Shown: in pieces, positions 1 to 6,100 of the stretch
How positions within the stretch are numbered: position 1 is the first letter of the stretch
Layout: every line of letters starts with the position of its first letter
Assembly (NCBI GenBank): GCA_028823075.1
Contig: JAPKCE010000097.1
Span: 1-6,987, forward strand
Direction: 5' to 3'
Source of the DNA: Myxococcota bacterium
Lineage (GTDB): Bacteria > Myxococcota > UBA4151
Length of the DNA: 6,987 nucleotides
Notes under the pieces: model-generated
Database searches by the model: none
Told to the model about the DNA's origin: nothing
The model's input: only the letters and a program-made list of their open reading frames with translations
Program-made: the position numbers and the translations under genes

Positions 1-318
1 CTCGGGCAACACCTGATGCCAGGCCGCGGGCTTGAAGAAGAAATTCAAGAAGCCCGGGCCAGCGATCTCGACGCGCTCCAACAGAGGGCTGACCGGCAGA
101 TTTTTCTCGATGATCGCGGCGATCTGGCGCGGCGCTTTACGTTCGCTCCGAGCCATGAGCATGGCGGCGTTGGTCGCCAGATGCCCATGTGTTTCGTCTT
201 TTGGACGTTCCACTGTCATCTGCTCAGGGGCCTGCTCACTGGATAGCTCGCCCGAGGCAAGGGCCGAGGCCATCGCCGAGTCGACCAACGCTCGTAGGGT
301 GTTTTTTAAGGTGCTCAT
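1..318 (-). CDS. argS: Arginyl-tRNA synthetase, N-terminal part (cut by window edge)
   Basis: ArgS charges tRNA-Arg with arginine in the cytoplasm, using ATP. The first 106 residues are present, read by translating the reverse strand from the ATG at 318-316; the frame is open to base 1. They match the ArgS N-terminal (additional) domain, which contacts the tRNA D-loop: a family-typical block of the form V-x-x-P-K-D-x-x-H-G-x-L-A-T-N-A-A-M is at residues 36-53, followed by R-K-A-P-R-Q-I-A near 60-67 and A-G-P-G-F-L-N-F near 86-93. The window stops before the catalytic domain, so the HIGH-type signature cannot be checked. Residue 46 is His where most family members have Asp (HGD-type motif). 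The start is supported by GGAG at 330-327, 8 nt upstream of the ATG. The gene follows the redoxin-like gene by 15 nt, so co-transcription with it is likely. Identification is confident from sequence pattern alone. Confidence 0.93.
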   Translation of the reverse strand, partial: MSTLKNTLRALVDSAMASALASGELSSEQAPEQMTVERPKDETHGHLATNAAMLMARSERKAPRQIAAIIEKNLPVSPLLERVEIAGPGFLNFFFKPAAWHQVLPE

Positions 319-326
319 TGTCGGGG

Positions 327-330
327 CTCC
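327..330 (-). promoter_or_regulatory. Ribosome binding site of argS
   Basis: GGAG on the minus strand, 8 nt before the argS ATG. It lies within the 15-nt gap after the stop codon of the preceding gene and leaves no room for a separate promoter in that gap. Confidence 0.65.
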
Positions 331-333
331 GCT

Positions 334-873
334 TTAGTAGCTCGGGCGCAAGGTTTGCAGTTGGCTACGCAAAATGCCCACAGCCTCCGAAAGCGATTTG
401 AATTGTGTTCCAGCCGGAGCCGGGTTGATGGTGGCGCGCACGATGTTCGAGTCGTCCAAAACAAATGCCAAGGGCAAGGCACCAATGCGCTTGTTGTAAG
501 GTCGAATGGCGCCAAACCTAGCGGCTAAAATACTTTCGGGGTCATCGAGTAGAATGAGGCCGGGTAAGGGCAGCTTGGGTAGCACTGAAGCGCTCGATAC
601 AAGCAACAGGTCAGCGACATCACTGAGCCCTTTATGATTGAGTTTCCACCAAGCAAGACGCTGCAAGCCGAGCTCTAAATCCAAGGGCTCCAGAAAGACG
701 ACGACGCGCACTTTATGAGCCAAGCCTTGGATATTGAGAAGAGCGCCACCCGATCGGCGGACCTGTTCAAAAGATACGGTTTCACCGGGCATGCGACTGC
801 CCATCGAGGCTTTTTCAAAAGCGATTTGACTGGCGCTAGGCGGCGCCAGCAGCAGCAGTAAGCCGAAAATCAC
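334..873 (-). CDS. Cysteine-free thioredoxin-fold (redoxin/AhpC-TSA-like) protein, probably exported or membrane-anchored
   Basis: The 179-residue protein starts with GTG and ends with TAA. Residues 1-15 are a hydrophobic run (L5 to L9) followed by P-P-S-A-S, which resembles a signal peptide cleaved near residue 15, although the n-region has no positive charge. The remainder has the order expected of a redoxin fold: a beta strand at 55-63 (V-R-V-V-V-F-L-E-P), a strand at 88-96, a D-D-P-E-S-I-L-A-A-R-F-G-A segment at 110-122 resembling the 'sDp.g.va..yGv' block of peroxiredoxin/TlpA-type proteins, and L-P-L-A-F-V-L-D-D at 133-141 with Pro134 at the usual cis-proline site. There is no cysteine anywhere, so neither a CxxC nor a peroxidatic Cys is possible and thiol redox chemistry is excluded. 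The GTG overlaps the cupin stop as GTGA, implying translational coupling. No clear Shine-Dalgarno precedes it. The fold assignment is inferred from motif order; the role is unknown. Confidence 0.6.
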   Translation of the reverse strand: MIFGLLLLLAPPSASQIAFEKASMGSRMPGETVSFEQVRRSGGALLNIQGLAHKVRVVVFLEPLDLELGLQRLAWWKLNHKGLSDVADLLLVSSASVLPKLPLPGLILLDDPESILAARFGAIRPYNKRIGALPLAFVLDDSNIVRATINPAPAGTQFKSLSEAVGILRSQLQTLRPSY

Positions 874-1226
874 GAAACGCGCCCATAACTGTCTTCTAAG
901 CGCACCACATCTTGGACCTCTGGCGTGCTCGCCTCGAGCACCATAACATCGGTCACTGCGCGCATGCGGTGGATGGTCCCTGGCACGACATGAAAGGCAT
1001 CGCCCGGCTTCATGGTGATCTTGCGCAGGCCTTGCCCATCGCGTGTATCGACGATGAAAATCATCTCACCTTGCTGAACGTAAATCGTCTCATCTTTGCG
1101 CTCATGATACTGCAACGACAACTGCTCACCTGCTCTGATAAACAAGGTTTTTGCGACGTATTTGTCGGTATGCGCCCACCATAATTCCCAGCCCCACGGT
1201 TTCTCAACTCGGGTAAGTTCAGCCAC
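870..1226 (-). CDS. Small cupin protein, like the type II phosphomannose isomerase domain
   Basis: This is a single-domain cupin of 118 residues. The protein carries the features of the C-terminal isomerase domain of bifunctional ManC/AlgA-type enzymes: K-P-W-G-W-E at 9-14, the first cupin motif at 33-53 (G-E-Q-L-S-L-Q-Y-H and on to G53), the second motif P-G-D-A-F-H-V-V-P-G-T-I-H at 74-86, and the closing D-V-V-R-L-E-D-x-Y-G-R at 106-116. Gln39, His41, Glu46 and His86 are the likely metal ligands. The family interconverts mannose-6-P and fructose-6-P, but stand-alone cupins of this size are often of unproven function, so mannose-6-phosphate isomerase is a possibility and not a firm call. It is not a typical RmlC epimerase, which is about 180 residues with different motifs. 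The GTG start is chosen because GAGGAG lies 7 nt upstream. It overlaps rmlD by 8 nt and the next gene by 4 nt. Confidence 0.82.
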   Translation of the reverse strand: MAELTRVEKPWGWELWWAHTDKYVAKTLFIRAGEQLSLQYHERKDETIYVQQGEMIFIVDTRDGQGLRKITMKPGDAFHVVPGTIHRMRAVTDVMVLEASTPEVQDVVRLEDSYGRVS

Positions 1227-2100
1227 GATGATTCTCCTCGTTCAAAGACTTCAAATAGTCAGCCTGCGCTCCGTCCCAGGCTCGTAAGCCTGTCGGGTCG
1301 TCAGGCTCCTTTTGCTGTGGGAAAGCCAGTAAAGCCCGCAGGCGGGTTGTGTCCAGAACACTTCTCTCGGGGCGCGGCGCGGATGCGCCCAGGTCCTGCC
1401 AGGTAACCGGCTTAAACCGCGCCTTCACGCCGAGCTGCTCGGCGACATGCTGCGCTTGTTGCATGCGGCTCGCCTCACCGCCGTTCGCAAGATGCAAGAT
1501 GCCCTCGCGCTCAAGGTGTATGAGCGCCTGCAACTGCAACGCCAAATCCGCGGTAAAGCTAGGGGTTCCGATCTGCTTTGACACGACCGGAACCGGCTGA
1601 CCTGCCAAAACGCGCCCCCGAACAAAGCGTGTAAAGTCGGATTTAGCACCGCCGAACAGCCATTGAACCCGAGCCACCAAGGACTTAGCACCTGAATCGA
1701 GCACCAAGCCCTCGCCTCTCGCTTTGGATTGGCCGTAACGATTCACCGGATCCAGCTTATCTTCTTCGAGATGGTTGTGTTCGGGATGACCGGAAAAAAC
1801 ATAATCGGTCGAAATATGAACCAAGGTAACGCCGGCGCTGGCACAGCGCCTGGCCAAACGGCCTGGTGCGAAGCCGTTGAGTTCGTCGGCTGTTTGAGGG
1901 TCTCGATCGCAACCATCGACATCGGTCATCCCGGCGCAGTTAATCAGCACTTCGGGTTCGAGTTCATCGATACGCCGCGCCAAAGCATCCGTGTTGCGTA
2001 GGCAAAGATCTGCCGAAGATGGCGTTTCGCAATGCTCAAGCAAAGAAGCGAGGGCCGAGCCTAGACGTCCAGAAGCACCCAACAACAGCACCCGAGCCAT
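1219..2100 (-). CDS. rmlD: dTDP-4-dehydrorhamnose reductase
   Basis: RmlD catalyses the last step of dTDP-L-rhamnose synthesis, the NAD(P)H-dependent reduction of dTDP-4-dehydro-L-rhamnose, in the cytoplasm. The 293-residue length is normal for the family. It is an extended short-chain dehydrogenase with the nucleotide-binding GxxGxxG at residues 8-14 (G-A-S-G-R-L-G), I-N-C-A-G at 53-57, S-T-D-Y-V-F at 97-102, and the catalytic YxxxK as Tyr122 to Lys126. R-V-Q-W-L-F-G at 144-150, G-T-P near 178-180 and R-P-x-x-S-x-L-D at 243-250 are RmlD-typical blocks that separate it from other SDR epimerases. The ATG follows the TAG stop of rmlB with no gap, and no strong Shine-Dalgarno is visible, so it is probably translated by coupling to rmlB. 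It precedes the cupin gene with an 8-nt overlap. The pathway assignment is confident. Confidence 0.94.
   Translation of the reverse strand: MARVLLLGASGRLGSALASLLEHCETPSSADLCLRNTDALARRIDELEPEVLINCAGMTDVDGCDRDPQTADELNGFAPGRLARRCASAGVTLVHISTDYVFSGHPEHNHLEEDKLDPVNRYGQSKARGEGLVLDSGAKSLVARVQWLFGGAKSDFTRFVRGRVLAGQPVPVVSKQIGTPSFTADLALQLQALIHLEREGILHLANGGEASRMQQAQHVAEQLGVKARFKPVTWQDLGASAPRPERSVLDTTRLRALLAFPQQKEPDDPTGLRAWDGAQADYLKSLNEENHRG
1234..1239 (-). promoter_or_regulatory. Ribosome binding site of the cupin gene, inside rmlD
   Basis: GAGGAG on the minus strand, 7 nt before the GTG at 1226. It lies within the last codons of rmlD (encoding N-E-E-N) and decides the GTG start. Placement inside the previous coding region fits translational coupling. 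Confidence 0.65.
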
Positions 2101-3102
2101 CTAACGGGCACCGTAATTGGCCTGAAGATAATCTTGATAAGAGCCGCTGCGGATGCTTTCGAGCCAGGGCTCCTGCTGACGATACCAAGCCACGGTCTGA
2201 GCCAGGCCATCAGCCCAGTTGAGGCGCGGCCTCCAACCTAATTCGGCTGCAATTTTAGCACCGTTCATAGCGTAGCGACGATCGTGTCCAGGGCGGTCTT
2301 TGACAAATTCCAAAAGCGGCTTTTCACCTAGCACCTCGCCGATGCCTTCCAGCACTTGCAGGTTGGTCAACTCACATTCACCGCCCAGGTTATAGACCTC
2401 GCCGGCGCGACCGCGCTCAATTACGGCAAGCACCGCTTCGTTATGATCTTCGACATGAATCCAATCGCGGATCTGCTGCCCGTCGCCGTACACCGGACAA
2501 GGCTGACCGCGAGCGATGCGCCCGATCATCAATGGGATGAGCTTTTCAGGAAACTGGCGTGGACCGTAATTATTGGAGCAGCGGGTGATGCGGACATCCA
2601 TGCCAAAGGTGCGCACAAAAGATTGCGCCAGATGATCTGCCCCAGCCTTTGAAGCGCTGTAGGGGCTCGAGGGCTGGATGTTGTGGGTTTCGGTAAAGGC
2701 CGGATCATTTGGACCCAAGTCGCCATAAACCTCGTCGGTGGAAACCAGCACCATCGGCAGGTCGCGTCGGCGCGCCGCCTCAAGTAGTGTGTGAGTACCC
2801 ACGACGTTAGTGCGCACAAAGGCGGCCGAGCCGAGAATCGAGCGGTCGACATGACTCTCGGCAGCGAGATGCACCACCAGATCACAGCCCTCGAGCGCTT
2901 TCTCGACAGCTTCAGGGTCAGCGACATCACCGACCTGCAACTCGACCGACCCATCGGCTAGATGGGGTTCCAAATTAGCTGCGTGCCCCGCGTAAGTGAG
3001 GAGGTCGAGTACCCGCAGGTCCCAGTTCGGCCGCTGCCGGCGCAAAAGATGAACCAGGTTACTGCCAATAAAACCGGCCGCGCCGGTCACCAAGATCCGC
3101 AT
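2101..3102 (-). CDS. rmlB: dTDP-glucose 4,6-dehydratase
   Basis: RmlB converts dTDP-D-glucose to dTDP-4-keto-6-deoxy-D-glucose, the entry to dTDP-L-rhamnose and other deoxysugars used in O-antigen and other surface polysaccharides. At 333 residues it is close to full family length. Visible motifs are GxxGxxG at 7-13 (G-A-A-G-F-I-G) for NAD+, L-A-A-E-S-H-V-D-R-S at 79-88, S-T-D-E-V-Y-G at 121-127 with the dehydratase-specific catalytic Thr122, Asp123 and Glu124, the YxxxK pair Tyr148 and Lys152, C-S-N-N-Y-G-P-R-Q-F-P-E-K-L at 175-188, R-D-W-I-H-V-E-D-H at 212-220 and D-R-P-G-H-D-R-R-Y at 269-277. All expected catalytic residues are present. The ATG at 3102 has a strong AGGAGG 4 nt upstream that overlaps the stop of the large upstream gene. 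RmlD follows directly. rmlA and rmlC are not in this window. Confidence 0.97.
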   Translation of the reverse strand: MRILVTGAAGFIGSNLVHLLRRQRPNWDLRVLDLLTYAGHAANLEPHLADGSVELQVGDVADPEAVEKALEGCDLVVHLAAESHVDRSILGSAAFVRTNVVGTHTLLEAARRRDLPMVLVSTDEVYGDLGPNDPAFTETHNIQPSSPYSASKAGADHLAQSFVRTFGMDVRITRCSNNYGPRQFPEKLIPLMIGRIARGQPCPVYGDGQQIRDWIHVEDHNEAVLAVIERGRAGEVYNLGGECELTNLQVLEGIGEVLGEKPLLEFVKDRPGHDRRYAMNGAKIAAELGWRPRLNWADGLAQTVAWYRQQEPWLESIRSGSYQDYLQANYGAR

Positions 3103-3106
3103 GATG

Positions 3107-3114
3107 CCTCCTTA
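3107..3114 (-). promoter_or_regulatory. Ribosome binding site of rmlB overlapping the upstream stop codon
   Basis: The minus strand reads TAAGGAGG, in which TAA is the stop codon of the large gene and AAGGAGG is a near-perfect Shine-Dalgarno. It ends 4 nt before the rmlB ATG. Ribosomes terminating on the large gene stand on the site where rmlB translation begins, so the two genes are very likely translationally coupled. Confidence 0.8.
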
Positions 3115-6100
3115 GAGGTTGGCGCCAAACACTGTTTTCTGCACGTTGTATTGCGAACCGCGCAGGCTGAAGTTCAAGTCGTATTCCGAACCCTTCTTGC
3201 CCGCGTCCGAATCCACAGAGACCTTCATATCCACCGCGTCTCGCCCGAGCAGTTCGACCATCGTGGCGATAGCTACCGGATCGCGAGGCCGCGACGCCAA
3301 GGCGCCTCGGATCGCGTCGTTGCGCTGCTCTTCGGGAAGCTTGGAGGCGGCGCTCAAGCGGCTAACGAAATCAGAAGCCTTGTCGAAAGAACGCTTTTCA
3401 AAAAGGTTGGCGCTGTCTCCGCTCAAGCGGGTAAAGGGATCAAAGTCACCCAACCCGGCAACCAAGCCCATGCGCTTGCTGGGGTCGGCCCAATCCGGAG
3501 CCGGCTTGTCGCCTGACAGCGCCAGTTTCGCCGTGCTCATCGCAGCCCATATCTCATCCGAAGACTTGCCCGAGAGGCGGTCTAAAGCACTGTCCGACAA
3601 CATAATCTCGGTTTTGACTTCAGTCGTACGCAGTTCATTGCGCGGTCCGAGCCAGAGCTTACGATGCTCTTTCAGCTTGCCGATTTTCTTACCGTATTTG
3701 CTGAGGTCGGCTGACTGATCCTCACCAGCAACAAAGCGCGCTAGCGCAAGCTGTCCCGCTACCTCTTCTTTACTACTGAAGCTGTCGGATTTGCTCGCCG
3801 ACCAACCGAGCCAATGCTCATCGGCCTTGCGAGTGCCCAGACTACCGCCATCTTCGGCCGAAACGGTGCGGGTGAAATCTTGCACCTTAAAGTCCTTGTC
3901 GACGAACCAGCCGTCCTTGGTCACCTTATCCGTATCAAGGTCGGATTCGACCTCGAAATCACGACCTTTGTAAGTCACATCGCTACTCTTAAGAGCCTCA
4001 CCGGATTCCTGGTCGTAGCTCATGCCGAAGCCGGCCAACTCGAAGTTCTTGGTCTCAGCTTTTATGTCGCTGATAATCGATTTGTCGATCTGCACACCAG
4101 GGTGCCCAGCTTCGCTCAAACGCTCAATCTCGGACCAATCACCTTTCATCGCTGTCTCGTAAGCGCTTTTTGCTTCGACGTGGCTGAGATCGATCCGCGC
4201 ATCGAGCAGGCGCTCGTCGCCGGTCGTTTTCTCCTTGCCCATCGATGCTCCAACGCTCACCCACTTTTTGATCATTCCCTTGGCGAGTCCGGTAGCGACA
4301 TCACCGATGGGGCCTATGCCGTCGATTTTGGGAAGATTAGGGTTGAGCCCGACAAAGATTTCCATGCCGCCGCCCTTGGTCTTGGTGTCCGTCGCCTTGA
4401 CCACCATGCGCGCAGAGTTGTCACCGCCACGGGTCACTTCGGTGCGCGTGTTGCCTTTGATCGCATAGGTTAACTTAGCGCCAACGCGAGCATCGACACT
4501 GCCGATAGCGCTCGTGCCGATCGCCGTTCCAAGCCCACCGCCACCGCGTACGGCGTGCTGGGTACCGCCCTTGATCGCAAAACTTTCACCGGTCTTCATC
4601 GACAACAGTTCGCTGGCGTTACCCGGTATTTTCATATCGCCAATATCCGGCCGTGTACCGAGCTTAGGGTCCGTCTCTAGGCTGGTAAATTCAACCTCGT
4701 ACGAGCTGCCGTGCTTATAGCCTGTGTCGACGTAGGCGAGACCGATCGGTATTTTCATGCCGACATCGACCTTGGCGTTAGCCTTCATGCCGTAACGAAC
4801 AAAGCCCGAACCCTCGGGAGCATCAGAAAGCGCCTCTTTCCGAAGCTTGCTCAGGTTCTTTACGGCGCTGCGTTTGGTGGCCTGAACGCCGCCGCCGAAG
4901 CCGGCCTTTAGCGTCTCATCTAAACCGAAAAAGGACTTACCGCTGAGCGATCCACCCAGATCAAAGCGTTCCCGTTTATCGTTGGTTTCAAAGCCGGCGT
5001 TGACCCCGAACCCGAGTTTCTCCGCTGTGGCTTCACGGCTCAGGCCCACGTCGACGCCGCGCGCACTGTTCGTAGTCGAAGCCTTGAGGCCAACGCGGAG
5101 TTTTAGGTCGTCATCCTCGCCAGCCATTGTGGCGAAGGCACCCTCGGCGCCGACATCTCCCGTGCGGAAATTGCGACTCACGCTGCCCGAAATTTCACTA
5201 TCTTCACCCAGTTTTCGGCTGACCGCACCCTTGGCGCGAAAGCCTTTATCGGTGGACCAGTCGAGATCGAGCTTATCCGAGCCGCGCTTATTCTCATGCT
5301 CGCGTTTCATATCGAGCCCGACGCTTCGACCTTCGCCCTTCATACCCAGATCAACGCCGGCCTTAAAGCCGTCGCGGTTGTCGAAATCGTAACCAACCTT
5401 GGCAGAGCGAACGCCTTTTTTATCCACGCCATAACTGGCATCGACTTCATGCCGGTCGTTGCCGTCGGTGGTGATTCCACCATCGACACTAAGCTTTTTA
5501 GCGCCATCCGAATCGTGCATCAACTCAGCGCCTATGCGAGCCTTGTTGTCGGGAAAGGATTTGGTCACTTTGTGGGTGTAGGTTCGCTTACCCTTGGAAT
5601 CTATTGTGAACTTCTCTTTCAAACTAAAGTCGTTGGCGAGCTCTTTATCGGCCTCGCCTGTCAGGTCCCAGCGGCCTTTAGAGTCGACATTACCGGTCAC
5701 TTTGGCGTCGAGCGTTTCGCTCAATTCGCGACCGTAAAAGCCTTTCAGTTTCTTGGTGCCGCTAAGATCTTTGCGGACGCGACCGCCGTAGAGGTTGTTA
5801 TCGTCTTTAATCTCGCCGCCGACATCGCCACTCCAACGCCCGTCATCGCGGCGTTCAAAATGGGTGGCACCCTTAAGATGCCCGTCTTCGGTCTTCAGCT
5901 TACCCTTGGCCTCGGCCTTTAAACGGCCGTCAGCGTAGGTCACTTTTTCTTTGATCTCGCCATCGTCAAATTTCTGCAGGCCTTCGTAGCTAGCCTTCAA
6001 GCCCTTTTTCGCCGAATGCTCGACTTCCAGATGATCGCGTACCGCGCCGCCCTTATATTTGCGTAGCCATTCGCCCTTAGCAAAACGACCTAGGCTACGA

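Noticed and set aside
16..401. Several short plus-strand open frames at the left edge
   Set aside because: The minus strand here encodes a clear ArgS N-terminal domain with a ribosome binding site; the plus-strand frames are shadows.
870..1226. Cupin considered as RmlC (dTDP-4-dehydrorhamnose 3,5-epimerase)
   Set aside because: At 118 residues it is too short, and its K-P-W-G-W-E, P-G-T-I-H-R and V-V-R-L-E-D-x-Y-G-R blocks are those of type II phosphomannose isomerase domains.
2962..3718. Two overlapping plus-strand open frames spanning the rmlB / large gene junction
   Set aside because: Both genes on the minus strand are well supported by motifs, start sites and ribosome binding sites; the plus-strand products resemble nothing recognisable.
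3814..4473. Open frame of 219 codons on the plus strand
   Set aside because: It lies wholly antisense to the large gene, has no recognisable motif or good ribosome binding site, and such shadows are expected opposite a long GC-rich gene with biased third positions.
5296..5922. Open frame of 208 codons on the plus strand with a hydrophobic-looking product
   Set aside because: Antisense to the repeat region of the large gene. The apparent hydrophobicity comes from complementing charged codons (Lys, Asp, Glu), not from selection on a membrane protein.
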